This document shows, piece by piece, positions 16,409 to 26,286 of a stretch of 64,000 bases of DNA (positions within the stretch are counted from its first letter, which is position 1; each line of letters opens with the position of its first letter). The stretch is from Flavobacterium sp. CF136 (lineage in GTDB: Bacteria; Bacteroidota; Bacteroidia; Flavobacteriales; Flavobacteriaceae). The notes beneath the pieces are model-generated. The model ran no database searches. It was not told the DNA's origin and worked only from the letters and a program-made list of their open reading frames with translations. The stretch is from contig NZ_AKJZ01000032.1 in the NCBI RefSeq assembly GCF_000282055.1, positions 1-64,000 of the forward strand, read 5' to 3'. Both the position numbers and the translations under genes were made by a program.

Positions 16409-19207
16409 ATGCAAATTGATCTTTCTACACTCGACCCAAAACATAATATTATCATTAAAGGCGCGCAGGTACATAATTTAAAAAATGTAGATGTTGCTAT
16501 TCCCAGAAATAAACTTGTCGTAATTACAGGGCTTTCAGGATCAGGAAAATCGAGCCTGGCATTTGATACTTTATATGCTGAAGGACAGCGTCGTTATGTT
16601 GAAAGTTTATCATCATATGCACGTCAGTTTTTAGGACGTCTGGACAAACCTAAAGTCGAATACATCAAAGGAATTGCGCCTGCAATTGCGATTGAGCAAA
16701 AAGTAAATACGACCAATGCCCGTTCGACAGTTGGAACTTCGACTGAGATTTATGATTACATGAAACTTTTATATGCCAGAATTGGTCGTACTTATTCGCC
16801 CATTTCCGGTCAGGAAGTCAAAAAAAATACCGTTACCGATGTTGTTTCAGATGTAAAAACTCTTGAGCTTGATAGCAAATGGCTTCTTTTATCCCCTATT
16901 CATCTCGAAGAGGGCCGTCAGCTCGAAGACAAACTAAAAGTACTTTTACAGCAAGGTTTTGCCCGTATTCTCGTTAATAACGAAATGATTCGTTTGGATG
17001 AATTTGCTGGTGCAAACCTTCATCAGTTAGACAATAAAGATATACTGCTTATCATTGACAGAATCGTAGTCAAAGAAGAGGAAGAATTCTATAACCGTTT
17101 GGCCGATGCTGTACAAACTGCTTTTTTTGAAGGAAAAGGGATTTGTTACTTGCAGGAATTAAATTCGGATAAAAGATTTTCATATTCCAATAATTTTGAA
17201 TTGGACGGCATTACATTTTTAGAGCCAAACGTTCATTTATTCAGTTTTAATAATCCTTATGGAGCCTGCCCTGTTTGTGAAGGCTACGGAAACATTATTG
17301 GAATTGATGCAGATCTGGTTATTCCGAATACTTCTTTATCAATTTTTGAAAGTGCTATTTATCCCTGGAGAGGAGAAAGCATGAGCTGGTACAAAGATGA
17401 GTTGGTAAAACATGCTTACAAGTTTGATTTCCCTATTCATAAACCTTTTTTTGAACTTACTGAAGATCAAAAAGACTTAGTATGGAAAGGAAATCAATAT
17501 TTTCAGGGTTTGAATGATTTCTTTAAAGAACTCGAAGAAAAAAATTATAAAATTCAGAATCGTGTGATGTTGTCCCGTTATCGTGGGAAAACAAAATGTT
17601 ACGCCTGCCGCGGAAAACGCTTGCGTGAAGAAGCATCGTATGTAAAAATTAATGGTAAAACGGTTTCTGATTTGGTTGATTTACCGATTAAACATTTGGT
17701 TACTTTTTTCAAAAACATAGATTTAAACGTCTATGAACAGCAAATTGCAAAGCGTTTAATGATAGAAATCAACAATCGTTTGTCATTTTTGACTGAAGTT
17801 GGTTTAGATTATCTAACCTTAAACAGAAATTCAGCAACACTTTCAGGAGGAGAATCGCAGCGTATAAACCTTGCAACTTCTTTAGGAAGCAGTTTAGTAG
17901 GATCGATGTATATTCTGGATGAGCCAAGTATTGGTTTACATCCAAAAGATTCTGAACGATTGATAAAGGTTTTGCTTTCACTTCGTGATTTGGGCAATAC
18001 TGTTATCGTTGTAGAACATGACGAGGATATTATGAAAGCCGCCGATATGATTATCGATATTGGACCGGAAGCCGGTACTTTTGGAGGACATCTTGTTGCG
18101 CAGGGAACTTATGATGAAATCTTAAAATCAGAGTCTTTAACAGCGAAATATCTAAATGGTGATTTAGAAATCTCTGTTCCGAAAAAGAGAAGAAAATTCA
18201 AAAATCATATTGAAATTATTGGTGCCCGGGAAAACAACTTAAAAAATATTAATGTTACTTTTCCTTTAGATGTCTTAACTGTGGTAACAGGAGTTTCAGG
18301 AAGTGGAAAAAGTACGCTGATTAAAAAGATTTTGTTTCCGGCAATGCAAAAAAAGCTGGAAAGTGCATCCGAAAAAGCAGGTCAGTTTAGCGAAATAAAC
18401 GGTTCTTTTTCTCAAATAAAACATATCGAATATGTGGATCAAAACCCGATTGGAAGAAGTTCGAGATCAAATCCTGTAACTTATATTAAAGCTTACGATG
18501 ATATTCGTGATTTGTATGCAAAAGAAAAATTATCTAAAGTAAGAGGTTATCAGGCCAAACATTTTTCTTTTAATGTTGACGGAGGACGTTGCGAAACCTG
18601 TAAAGGAGAAGGCTCTATAAATGTTGAGATGGTTTTTATGGCCGATGTTTCATTGCCATGCGAAACCTGTGGCGGAAAACGCTTTAAGAAAGAAGTTTTA
18701 GAAATCGCTTTTGATAACAAAAATATCAACGATATCCTGACTATGACTATTGATGATGCTATTGCTTTTTTCGAAAAAAACAAACAGGCAAAAATTACTC
18801 AAAAACTGCAGCCGCTTCAGGATGTAGGTTTAGGATATGTACAATTAGGGCAATCTTCTTCTACCCTTTCCGGAGGTGAAGCGCAACGTATTAAACTTGC
18901 TTCATTTTTAGTAAAAGGCGCTACAAAAGATAAAGCGTTATTTGTATTTGATGAACCTACTACGGGTTTACATTTTCATGACATCAAAAAATTATTGGCT
19001 TCGTTTGATGCTTTGATAGAAAAAGGACATTCAATAATAGTAATCGAACACAATCTTGATCTTATAAAATGTGCCGACTGGATTATTGATTTAGGCCCTG
19101 AAGGCGGAGAAAACGGAGGGCATTTATTAGCTGTGGGAACTCCTGAGGAAATTGTGAAAGTGAAAAAATCCGTTACAGGAATTTATTTAAAAGAAAAACT
19201 TAACTAA
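16409..19207 (+). CDS. uvrA: UvrA-family excinuclease ABC subunit A, variant first zinc module
   Basis: This 932-residue ATPase is the damage-recognition subunit of nucleotide excision repair. It has two ABC modules: Walker A GLSGSGKS at 41-48 and again GVSGSGKST, signatures [13 protein letters not shown] and [13 protein letters not shown], and Walker [11 protein letters not shown] and [10 protein letters not shown]. The C-terminal zinc finger is complete (CETCKGEG ... CETCGGKR). In the first ATPase the N-terminal zinc module is incomplete: CPVCEGYG is present, but the CxxC that should precede the [10 protein letters not shown] block is missing. A stop-free frame extends 10 codons upstream to a TTG, but the ATG is preferred. 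It may be the second UvrA paralogue that many Bacteroidota carry. Confidence 0.93.
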   Translation: MQIDLSTLDPKHNIIIKGAQVHNLKNVDVAIPRNKLVVITGLSGSGKSSLAFDTLYAEGQRRYVESLSSYARQFLGRLDKPKVEYIKGIAPAIAIEQKVNTTNARSTVGTSTEIYDYMKLLYARIGRTYSPISGQEVKKNTVTDVVSDVKTLELDSKWLLLSPIHLEEGRQLEDKLKVLLQQGFARILVNNEMIRLDEFAGANLHQLDNKDILLIIDRIVVKEEEEFYNRLADAVQTAFFEGKGICYLQELNSDKRFSYSNNFELDGITFLEPNVHLFSFNNPYGACPVCEGYGNIIGIDADLVIPNTSLSIFESAIYPWRGESMSWYKDELVKHAYKFDFPIHKPFFELTEDQKDLVWKGNQYFQGLNDFFKELEEKNYKIQNRVMLSRYRGKTKCYACRGKRLREEASYVKINGKTVSDLVDLPIKHLVTFFKNIDLNVYEQQIAKRLMIEINNRLSFLTEVGLDYLTLNRNSATLSGGESQRINLATSLGSSLVGSMYILDEPSIGLHPKDSERLIKVLLSLRDLGNTVIVVEHDEDIMKAADMIIDIGPEAGTFGGHLVAQGTYDEILKSESLTAKYLNGDLEISVPKKRRKFKNHIEIIGARENNLKNINVTFPLDVLTVVTGVSGSGKSTLIKKILFPAMQKKLESASEKAGQFSEINGSFSQIKHIEYVDQNPIGRSSRSNPVTYIKAYDDIRDLYAKEKLSKVRGYQAKHFSFNVDGGRCETCKGEGSINVEMVFMADVSLPCETCGGKRFKKEVLEIAFDNKNINDILTMTIDDAIAFFEKNKQAKITQKLQPLQDVGLGYVQLGQSSSTLSGGEAQRIKLASFLVKGATKDKALFVFDEPTTGLHFHDIKKLLASFDALIEKGHSIIVIEHNLDLIKCADWIIDLGPEGGENGGHLLAVGTPEEIVKVKKSVTGIYLKEKLN

Positions 19208-19214
19208 AATAAAT

Positions 19215-19279
19215 TAGCCACGAACTACTTCTTTTTTACTTAATAATTGTAATAAGAAATAATTCGTGGCTATTTTTTT
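19215..19279. terminator. Terminator built from a GCCACGAA inverted repeat
   Basis: TAGCCACGAA (19215-19224) pairs with TTCGTGGCTA (19263-19272), followed by seven T. It serves uvrA on the plus strand and lies between convergent genes. The stem sequence is shared with the longer repeat at 42259-42392. Confidence 0.7.
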
Positions 19280-19292
19280 AATCCTTTAATTG

Positions 19293-19598
19293 CTAAGCAA
19301 CTAAACATCTTTCTTCAAAAGGAATACCATCTTCATCTATAGCTACTAAAATCTTTTTTTGTTTTGTTGATTCAATGGTAAGATACAACCATGCAACCGA
19401 CCATAAACCTAATGTTAAACAAAAAATTATGAAATTGAATCCATGATTTACAGTTTTCCCTCCTTTTGAAAGTACAGCAAAAAGCATTTTGTCGTTACGT
19501 TCCTCAAGTACAAATCCATTATGAACCTTCTTAGAAATCATATTAGAAAATACTTGTAAACTTTCTTCTGTATTGAACTGAGTGCTTTTCATAATCAT
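19293..19598 (-). CDS. Hypothetical protein with one or two membrane segments
   Basis: This 101-residue protein has no recognised family. Residues 1-50 are polar (QVFSNMISKKVHNGFVLEERNDKMLFAVLSKGG). Residues about 55-78 form a hydrophobic stretch (FIIFCLTLGLWSVAWLYLTI), followed by a charged tail ending DGIPFEERCLVA. Two ATG codons are possible (19598 and 19592). Coding-like codon use, a clean stop just inside the uvrA terminator and a lone position suggest a real small membrane protein. The N-terminal part resembles short domains fused to single helices in other Bacteroidota membrane proteins, but I cannot name it. Confidence 0.6.
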   Translation of the reverse strand: MIMKSTQFNTEESLQVFSNMISKKVHNGFVLEERNDKMLFAVLSKGGKTVNHGFNFIIFCLTLGLWSVAWLYLTIESTKQKKILVAIDEDGIPFEERCLVA

Positions 19599-19899
19599 TA
19601 ATTTAAATTAATCAGGCTTTACTTTGAGTATTTGGTTTTACAAAAATACAAAAACTCATTGCCTCAAACAATACCAACTTTTAGTGATTTATAAGTGATT
19701 TTTCAGCATAAAAGAGGATTCTATAATAATTTGAAAACATAAAGTTCGTTTTTACCCCATAAATTGCAAAATAAACAACTCCCTATTTATAATATTAGTA
19801 ATTACTTATCAACGGGTTATAATTCTCTTTATTATTAAAAAACTAATAAATTTTATTTTTATTTAAAATTCACTTTCTGTTTTTTCCAATGAAATCATA
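19599..19899. other. AT-rich intergenic region, nothing recognised
   Basis: About 300 bases lie between the flippase stop codon and the 101-residue ORF. No ORF, stable hairpin or repeat stands out. The end of the leftward polysaccharide operon probably lies here, but no classical terminator is seen. Confidence 0.4.
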
Positions 19900-21369
19900 C
19901 TAAATTTTAATTCCTATTTTCTTCAAAAGTGAATCAATAACATTATTAATATCCGGTGAAATTTTAAACTTATAATTCAGGTATACATATAGAATTGTTA
20001 CTAAAATTGACTTTAAAGCAATACTAATAAGTTGGTAAAAAGGAAATTCCCAGAAGTAAAATAACAAAAACAAGGCAAAGGTTAGTAAAATAGAATGTAT
20101 GGTTTGGTTTGTAAATGGATATAGATGAAGTTTCTTAACCACAAATTGCAATTTAGCCAAACTATATAAGGTAATCGACAATAAAGTAGCAAAGGCCGAA
20201 CCGAAAATTCCCCAAATAGGAATAAAAATCATGTTTAAAACAAAGGTTAAAAACACTAAAAGCAATCCTAAATATAAGACCATTCGGTAGTATTTGGTAT
20301 TAAAAATAATGGCATTATTATTCCCTAAAATCAAATCAAAATATTTAGACAAACCAATCATAAATACAACCGGGATTCCGCCGCTGTATTCTTTAGGAAC
20401 CAGTTCATATAACTGGCTGATATTTACAAAAATACAAAGCATTACAAAACCACCTACAAACTGCAGATTTATTGAGGTTTTCTTGTATAATGTATTCAGT
20501 TCGTCATGTTTGTTATCGTGCATTAATTTAGCTGTAATAGGATATACAATCTGATGCATCGCACGACTCGGAACTGAGATTACCAAAGCAATATAAGTGG
20601 CAACAGAATAATAAGCAATATTCTCAATTTTCATATACTGGTTTAGCATCAATTTATCACCGTCTAAAAGTAAATTGGCAACACTTCCTGACAGAATAAT
20701 AAAAAAAGTGTATTCCATTACGCTTTTTACATTCTCCGGAATTGTGATCTGAAAATTAGGCCGTTTGATATAAAAGGCATAAAACATGGTAATTAAAAAG
20801 GCAATGAAATAAATTACTGCAGTTATGTAAACAAACTGGACTAAACTTATCCAATGAAAATACAAACCCACCAATGCAAAAGAGGAGAACAACCTAAGTC
20901 CCACTTCCTTTATAAAATTCCCAAAAACCGAATGCATATGTACTCGCGCCCAGGCATAAAAAATTTCGAAATAGGCCATACAAATTCCTATAAACGGAAT
21001 TAAAAGCATAAATTCTTTTACAACAGGATTTTCTTTAGACACAAAAGCTGTAATATCATCGAAGAAAAAGATTCCGATAATTCCCAACGGAATGCACATC
21101 AATATCGGAAATAACGCCGTGAACGATAAGAATTGCTCTCTTTCTTCTTCAGTTTTGTACTGCGAATAAAATTTGACCAGTGTATTCTGCATTCCAATAG
21201 CAAACAAAGGCATGATTACATTTGCTGCAGACAGAATATAATTGGTTAATGCATAATAAGTTGCTCCCAAAAAAACAGGATACAAATAAAGTGTGTTTAT
21301 AGCTCCAATTCCGAAGCCGAAATATGTAATAATAGTGTTTTTGAAAGACTGATTTAAGACAATACCCAT
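19900..21369 (-). CDS. Polysaccharide flippase (Wzx/MATE-like oligosaccharide exporter)
   Basis: This 489-residue inner-membrane protein has about 12-14 hydrophobic helices spread over its whole length. The N-terminus (FKNTIITYFGFGIGAINTLY) and repeated helix pattern are those of the polysaccharide biosynthesis/MOP exporter superfamily. Such proteins flip undecaprenyl-linked sugar units across the inner membrane. It is the last gene of a leftward operon that also encodes a GT4 glycosyltransferase 38 bases upstream and a YfhO-like protein. That context supports a role in a surface polysaccharide or glycoprotein glycan. The transported sugar is unknown. Confidence 0.85.
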   Translation of the reverse strand: MGIVLNQSFKNTIITYFGFGIGAINTLYLYPVFLGATYYALTNYILSAANVIMPLFAIGMQNTLVKFYSQYKTEEEREQFLSFTALFPILMCIPLGIIGIFFFDDITAFVSKENPVVKEFMLLIPFIGICMAYFEIFYAWARVHMHSVFGNFIKEVGLRLFSSFALVGLYFHWISLVQFVYITAVIYFIAFLITMFYAFYIKRPNFQITIPENVKSVMEYTFFIILSGSVANLLLDGDKLMLNQYMKIENIAYYSVATYIALVISVPSRAMHQIVYPITAKLMHDNKHDELNTLYKKTSINLQFVGGFVMLCIFVNISQLYELVPKEYSGGIPVVFMIGLSKYFDLILGNNNAIIFNTKYYRMVLYLGLLLVFLTFVLNMIFIPIWGIFGSAFATLLSITLYSLAKLQFVVKKLHLYPFTNQTIHSILLTFALFLLFYFWEFPFYQLISIALKSILVTILYVYLNYKFKISPDINNVIDSLLKKIGIKI

Positions 21370-21407
21370 TTTTGGAATTCTGAATTTAGATTTTAATTTT
21401 TTGCAAG

Positions 21408-22697
21408 CTATGATTCATTAATCAATTGCACTAATTGTTTGGTGAGGTTTTTTCTGGAATATTGTTGTAAACCAATGCCATTAGCTTGTAATTTTCCTTC
21501 CAAAAATTGATTATAAAAGTCCAAAATTACACTTTTTAGCTTCGCTTTTTCAGAATAATCAAAAAATACTCCTGTATTTGTCTGCGTGATGATATCGGCA
21601 AAGTCAGAACCCTGCGGACCTATCGCAATAATTGGACGATTTGACACCATATATTCAAATAATTTCCCCGGGATAATACTTTTAGTATCTTCAGAATTAA
21701 TCTCTATCAAAAGTAAAACCTGTGATTTTTTTTGATGCGCAATTGCTTCATGATGCGAAACATATCCTAAAAGATTCAGATAATCATTTAGATTAAATTT
21801 AGCAATAGAATCAAGCACTTCCTGACTTACTGCACCAATTAATTTAATTTCCAAATGCGATTTAAAATCTGGAAATTCATTCAATAATTCAACTAAACAT
21901 TCCCATAAAAACTGAGGATTCCTGTCTGATAAAAACGATCCGATATGTGCTAAAGTAAATTTGGTATCTAAAGTCTGCTTCTCTACATTCTCAATATCAT
22001 AACCGTTTGTGATTACCGAAATTGGTTTATTGGTTATGGCCTGAAACTCCGTTTTGGTAGTTTTGCTCGTCACAATAATCGTATCAGCTGTATTAAGTAC
22101 TTTATGTTCTAATTTTTTATGTTTTTTTGCTGCATAACCCGATAATCGCAAAGCTTTGTGATAACCGATCGTAGTCCAGGGGTCACGGAAATCAGCAAAC
22201 CACTTTACATTTAACTTTTGTTTTAATTCTAAACCAATTAAATGCAGACTGTGGGGTGGTCCAGACGTAACAATAATATCAATATTATTTTCTTTAATGT
22301 ATTTTTCCAAATAAGAAACTGAAGGTTTTACCCAAAAGACACGTGCATCCGGAATAAATAAATTTCCTCTGACCCAAAGAAAAGTTTTATCTAAAAAAGT
22401 CTGTTTTTTTTGATGTGGAAAAATTCCGGAACTGATTTTCTTTGTTTTATTTTTTGAAAAAACCGAAGCCAATTGATAAGGCTCCCAAATTTTATTTTTA
22501 AGAACAATTACCTTATCAGATATTTCACTAACCAAACCTTCATCAATAATTGGATAAGTTGGATTTTCAGGAACATAAACAATTGGCTGAATATCAAATT
22601 CAGGCAAATATTTTACAAATTTAAGCCAACGCTGTACACCCGGACCTCCAGCTGGTGGAAAATAGTAAGTAATTATTAAAATTTTTTTTGATTTCAA
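21408..22697 (-). CDS. Glycosyltransferase family 4
   Basis: This 429-residue GT-B glycosyltransferase has the N-terminal acceptor-domain motif PPAGGPGVQRW (residues 14-24), typical of flavobacterial GT4 enzymes. The C-terminal nucleotide-sugar half holds LAHIGSFLSDRNPQ, LNLLGYVSH and IPGKLFEYMVSNRPI, with the donor-binding Glu in the last. It has no signal peptide and probably works at the cytoplasmic face of the membrane, adding a sugar to a lipid-linked glycan. The reading frame begins with TTG at 22697; no ATG lies between it and the preceding gene, and the KKILIITYYFPP strand needs this start. Donor and acceptor are unknown. Confidence 0.88.
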   Translation of the reverse strand: MKSKKILIITYYFPPAGGPGVQRWLKFVKYLPEFDIQPIVYVPENPTYPIIDEGLVSEISDKVIVLKNKIWEPYQLASVFSKNKTKKISSGIFPHQKKQTFLDKTFLWVRGNLFIPDARVFWVKPSVSYLEKYIKENNIDIIVTSGPPHSLHLIGLELKQKLNVKWFADFRDPWTTIGYHKALRLSGYAAKKHKKLEHKVLNTADTIIVTSKTTKTEFQAITNKPISVITNGYDIENVEKQTLDTKFTLAHIGSFLSDRNPQFLWECLVELLNEFPDFKSHLEIKLIGAVSQEVLDSIAKFNLNDYLNLLGYVSHHEAIAHQKKSQVLLLIEINSEDTKSIIPGKLFEYMVSNRPIIAIGPQGSDFADIITQTNTGVFFDYSEKAKLKSVILDFYNQFLEGKLQANGIGLQQYSRKNLTKQLVQLINES

Positions 22698-22728
22698 GTT
22701 TAAGAATTTAAGCCAGGTATATTTTTTT

Positions 22729-23193
22729 TTATTCTTTTTTGTCGTTAAGTTTATTCAATTCTTCAATATCCAGTTGATCTTTTAGTCTGTTACAAGCCTT
22801 TTTCGTTTTAATCAAACTGGTATAATCTAAAAAATAAACAGGTACTTCCTGCAAAATTACAATCGTTGCATTTTGAAATAAATTCTCGAAGTTTTCATTC
22901 TCTAAACCTTTAACCGAAGTCATCACATCTAATCTTAAATCATAAGAAATCGTAAAATCTGTAAAACCTGCAACAAATTGCATTGTTTCAATTTGAGGAA
23001 AATCACCAATTCCAATTGAAGCAAAAGACAATCGCAGATTTTTTCTATTTTCTAAAGTATCTTCTATTAGAATATCAATGTCCCCGGTATTTCGAATGTA
23101 ACCATAAATATTTACTGCTAAACCACCGATAGTTAAATAACGAACATTATTTTCGTTGAATACTTTCCAAATATTTAAAATTTCTTGAAGCAT
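22729..23193 (-). CDS. Minimal nucleotidyltransferase, second gene of a toxin-antitoxin-like pair
   Basis: This 154-residue protein has a Pol-beta-type nucleotidyltransferase core: GG at residues 23-24, DID at 38-40 and the third carboxylate Asp89 (LRLDVM). The C-terminal KTKKACNRLKDQLDIEEL helix is typical of stand-alone nucleotidyltransferases of the AbiEii/DUF6036-like group. Its ATG overlaps by one base the stop of a 54-residue ORF (TAATG), so translation is coupled. Related enzymes add nucleotides to tRNA or proteins, often as toxins; the substrate here is unknown. The pair interrupts an otherwise polysaccharide-related operon. Confidence 0.8.
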   Translation of the reverse strand: MLQEILNIWKVFNENNVRYLTIGGLAVNIYGYIRNTGDIDILIEDTLENRKNLRLSFASIGIGDFPQIETMQFVAGFTDFTISYDLRLDVMTSVKGLENENFENLFQNATIVILQEVPVYFLDYTSLIKTKKACNRLKDQLDIEELNKLNDKKE

Positions 23194-23357
23194 TATTTTT
23201 TCTGAATAATTCTAGGAGACGTTTTTAAGGCATAAGAAAGTTCAACCAATGCCATAAAACGCTCTATTCTTTCAGAATACAACTTTTGTAAATCAGAAGT
23301 TATAGATTTTGATTCTTTATTTTGAATCGTACTTTTATTTATGCCTTTTGGTTTCAT
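23193..23357 (-). CDS. 54-residue ORF coupled to the nucleotidyltransferase
   Basis: This short ORF opens with ATG at 23357 (MKPKGINKSTIQNK...) and ends with a TAA that shares its last base with the ATG of the nucleotidyltransferase. It is basic at the N-terminus. Its second half (LQKLYSERIERFMALVELSY) reads as one long amphipathic helix. It lies 40 bases after the YfhO gene. The tight coupling to a nucleotidyltransferase, and its size, are what one expects of an antitoxin or accessory subunit. No known domain is recognised, so the role is inference. Confidence 0.7.
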   Translation of the reverse strand: MKPKGINKSTIQNKESKSITSDLQKLYSERIERFMALVELSYALKTSPRIIQKK

Positions 23358-23397
23358 ATTCAAATATACGATTTAAAAAAACATAGTATCTTTTCCT

Positions 23398-25830
23398 TTA
23401 TTTACTATTTTCTTGCTTCTTTCTTTCAAAATAAATTCCACCAATCAATAAAAGAAGCATTCCAATTGAACTTGCTAATGTAATTGTACTTCCGGTTTTT
23501 ACAATCTGAGGTTCAAACTTAAACTCAACGGTATGTTTTCCGCCTGGAATTTCCATTGCTCTCAACACATAATCTACAGGGAAATGATCTGTTAATTTAC
23601 CATCAATGTAAGCATTCCAACCATCTTTATAATATATTTCAGAGAATACTGCCAAACCATCTCTTCCATTATCAGATTGATATTTAATGTAATTTGGTTT
23701 ATACTCGACAACTTTAATAGTTCCAGTTGTGTCCCAGTTTTTCTTTAAACGGGCATTTTTAAATTTACCTTCATACTCATGAACATTAAATACAGCAACA
23801 TTTTTAGTATCAATATGGTCTAAAGCTTTCATGACATCGTCTGGTTTATTTACAAGTTTTACTGTACTCACAAACCATGCATTTCCGTTAGCTTCAGGAT
23901 TAGCAACAGGAAATTCTTTTCCTTCTTTATCTGTTTGAATTACATACTTAACATTCAACATATTAAGAACTTCAATATTTCCTTTTTGAATTTGATAATC
24001 CATTAATTGCTGCATTCTGCGTGGTCGTACAGCACTGTAACCTCCAATTGTTTTATGAAAATAAGAAGATCTTCCCTGTAGTTGTCCCTGAACGTCAAAT
24101 ACACGATAAATTGATTTATCTTCCAGAATTTTCGCATCTATAGGCGTTTCCTGAAATGGAGCTGCAATTTGAACCGGGCTTACAAAATCTTTAGCCGAAA
24201 CATATCTTTTATCCACAAAAAACAAATCAAAAATCATCAAAATGCCAACAATAATTAAAGTTGTATTCTGTGAAAACTTGTTTTTAATAAACAACCATAA
24301 AATTCCAAATGTAACCACAATAAAAAATCCCGAGCGCAATAAATCAGCAGAATACAAACTCATTCTATCATCTTTTAAAGCATCAACAAAAGCTGGTCCG
24401 TATGTTTGCATATAATTACTATCGCTCATTCCTGTAAAGTGGAACATTCCTTTAGCAAGCACTAAAATAGCTAATACCCCAACCCCAAAAACTCCAGTTT
24501 GTATTAAGGCTTTTTGTTGTAGTTTTGGTTCGTCTTTAGCTTTAAAAAACGATTGTAAGCCCATAACAGCTAAAACAGGAATACACAATTCAAGAATAAC
24601 CTGTATCGAAGAAACTGCTCTAAATTTATCGTACATTGGAACATACTCAATAAAGAAATTCGTTAAAACGGAAAAATTTTTACCCCAAGATAGCATCAAA
24701 GTAAACAATGCTCCTGCAAGAAATACATATTTTATTTTTCTTTCATCAATAAACAAAGCTAAAACAGCCAAAAAGAAAACCACAACTCCTATATAAGCAG
24801 GAGCTGAAACTATTGGCTGATCTCCCCAATAAGTTGGCATTCCCGAAACAAAGTCTTGTGCTTGATCAGAAGGGACTCCCTGCTCAATCATAAACGAATA
24901 CATACGACTATCTGTACCTACATTTTCATGACTTGAACCTCCAAAAATTCTGGGTGCGATTAAATTCAAGCTTTCTGCAATTCCGTAACTGTATTCGGTT
25001 ATATAATCAGTTGTCATTGCGGCCGTTGTTTCATTTTTAGATCCATCAGGATTAAAAGTCAATTCGCTTTTATCACGAATACTATATTTAGCATATTCAC
25101 TAGTCGCTAATAAATTTCCAGCGTTGGCTCCAATAGCAAAAATACCTGCTATCGTCAAAGTACCAATCGAAATGAAAAGCGGCTTATATTCTTTGTCTTT
25201 AATAAAATTGAAAGCAAAATAACCTGAAAGTATCAATAAGAAAATCAGTAAGTAATACGTCATCTGAAAGTGATTTGCATTAATTTCTAACGCAACCGCA
25301 AACATGGTGAGCAAACCTCCCCAAATATATTTTTTCTGAAAAACCAGTATAAATCCTGCAATAACAAGTGGCATATAAGCAATTGCATGTGCTTTTGCAT
25401 TATGACCAACTCCGAGAATAATAATAAGATACGTTGAGAATCCAAACGCAATTGCTCCGATAAATGCTTTTAAAGGATCCGTCTTCAAAACCAATAACAG
25501 CCCGTAAAATCCTAAGAAGTATAAAAATAAGTAATCCGCAGGGCGAGGTAAAAAACGTAAAACATCATCTATTTTTCCCACATAATCATTTGGATAATTA
25601 GCCCCAAGCTGGTAAGTAGGCATACCGCCAAAAGCAGAATTCGTCCAATATGGTTCTGAATGTTCTGCTGCCCTAAAATCATTTTGCTCTTTTGCCATAC
25701 CGGTATATTGGGCAATATCCGACTGAAAAATTTGTTTTCCTTGTAAAACAGGATAAAAATAAATTAAAGAAACGAGAATAAAACCCAGGATAACAAGGGC
25801 ATGCGGGTAGAATTTATTTATTATTTTCAA
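23398..25830 (-). CDS. YfhO-family polytopic membrane protein (GT-C-like)
   Basis: This 810-residue inner-membrane protein has a first helix at about residues 9-29 and about a dozen more up to residue 560. A large periplasmic region (about 570-770, including YYKDGWNAYIDGK) and a last helix near 785-800 follow. The layout and the motifs SDIAQYTGMAKEQ and RAVSSIQVILEL fit the YfhO family, some members of which take part in lipid-linked glycosylation of cell-wall polymers. The start codon is TTG (25830); the next Met is residue 45, beyond the first helix, so a later start is unlikely. It is first or second gene of the glycan operon. Confidence 0.85.
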   Translation of the reverse strand: MKIINKFYPHALVILGFILVSLIYFYPVLQGKQIFQSDIAQYTGMAKEQNDFRAAEHSEPYWTNSAFGGMPTYQLGANYPNDYVGKIDDVLRFLPRPADYLFLYFLGFYGLLLVLKTDPLKAFIGAIAFGFSTYLIIILGVGHNAKAHAIAYMPLVIAGFILVFQKKYIWGGLLTMFAVALEINANHFQMTYYLLIFLLILSGYFAFNFIKDKEYKPLFISIGTLTIAGIFAIGANAGNLLATSEYAKYSIRDKSELTFNPDGSKNETTAAMTTDYITEYSYGIAESLNLIAPRIFGGSSHENVGTDSRMYSFMIEQGVPSDQAQDFVSGMPTYWGDQPIVSAPAYIGVVVFFLAVLALFIDERKIKYVFLAGALFTLMLSWGKNFSVLTNFFIEYVPMYDKFRAVSSIQVILELCIPVLAVMGLQSFFKAKDEPKLQQKALIQTGVFGVGVLAILVLAKGMFHFTGMSDSNYMQTYGPAFVDALKDDRMSLYSADLLRSGFFIVVTFGILWLFIKNKFSQNTTLIIVGILMIFDLFFVDKRYVSAKDFVSPVQIAAPFQETPIDAKILEDKSIYRVFDVQGQLQGRSSYFHKTIGGYSAVRPRRMQQLMDYQIQKGNIEVLNMLNVKYVIQTDKEGKEFPVANPEANGNAWFVSTVKLVNKPDDVMKALDHIDTKNVAVFNVHEYEGKFKNARLKKNWDTTGTIKVVEYKPNYIKYQSDNGRDGLAVFSEIYYKDGWNAYIDGKLTDHFPVDYVLRAMEIPGGKHTVEFKFEPQIVKTGSTITLASSIGMLLLLIGGIYFERKKQENSK

Positions 25831-25877
25831 TTTTGGCAGGTTTGGTTAAGGGATAATTAATTATTTTGATTACAAAC

Positions 25878-26168
25878 TTAATCTATTTCTTCGTAATCAA
25901 CATAATCTCCAACTTTTTTGGTTTCGCGAGGATTTTTTACATTCGCTGTATCGATGATTATCTCATCATTATTATTACGATTGTTCTGCCATGTATTACC
26001 CTGGCTATATTGTTGTTGTCTCTGAAAATTTTCTCCCGCTTTTTCAACTGCTTTTTTTACCAAAACCGGCAAAAAGATTCTTGCTAAAAATTTAAAAATA
26101 TAATAAAAAGCTATCATAAAAACAATGGCTCTCATTAAACCTGAAAAAGATGCTTCTTGCATAATCAT
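25878..26168 (-). CDS. DUF4834-like small membrane protein
   Basis: This 96-residue protein has one N-terminal hydrophobic segment (LMRAIVFMIAFYYIFKFLARIFLP, about residues 11-34), a Gln/Asn-rich middle and a conserved-looking acidic C-terminus KKVGDYVDYEEID. The composition and C-terminal motif match DUF4834, a Bacteroidota family of unknown function usually found next to yfhO-like genes, as here (47 bases upstream). Two ATG codons are possible (26168 and 26162). It probably heads the leftward glycan operon. Confidence 0.75.
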   Translation of the reverse strand: MIMQEASFSGLMRAIVFMIAFYYIFKFLARIFLPVLVKKAVEKAGENFQRQQQYSQGNTWQNNRNNNDEIIIDTANVKNPRETKKVGDYVDYEEID

Positions 26169-26286
26169 ATAATTTTTTTCAAAATTAATAAATCCATTGT
26201 TTAAAATTAAAATATCAATCTTAAATAAATAATAAAATATAGTACATTTGAAATGCGTTATTACTTTTTAATCAAAAAATACGTAT

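Noticed and set aside
22729-26168. Phage, transposon or CRISPR origin for the nucleotidyltransferase cassette
   Set aside because: No integrase, transposase, att-like repeat or spacer array adjoins it; transfer remains possible but is not shown.
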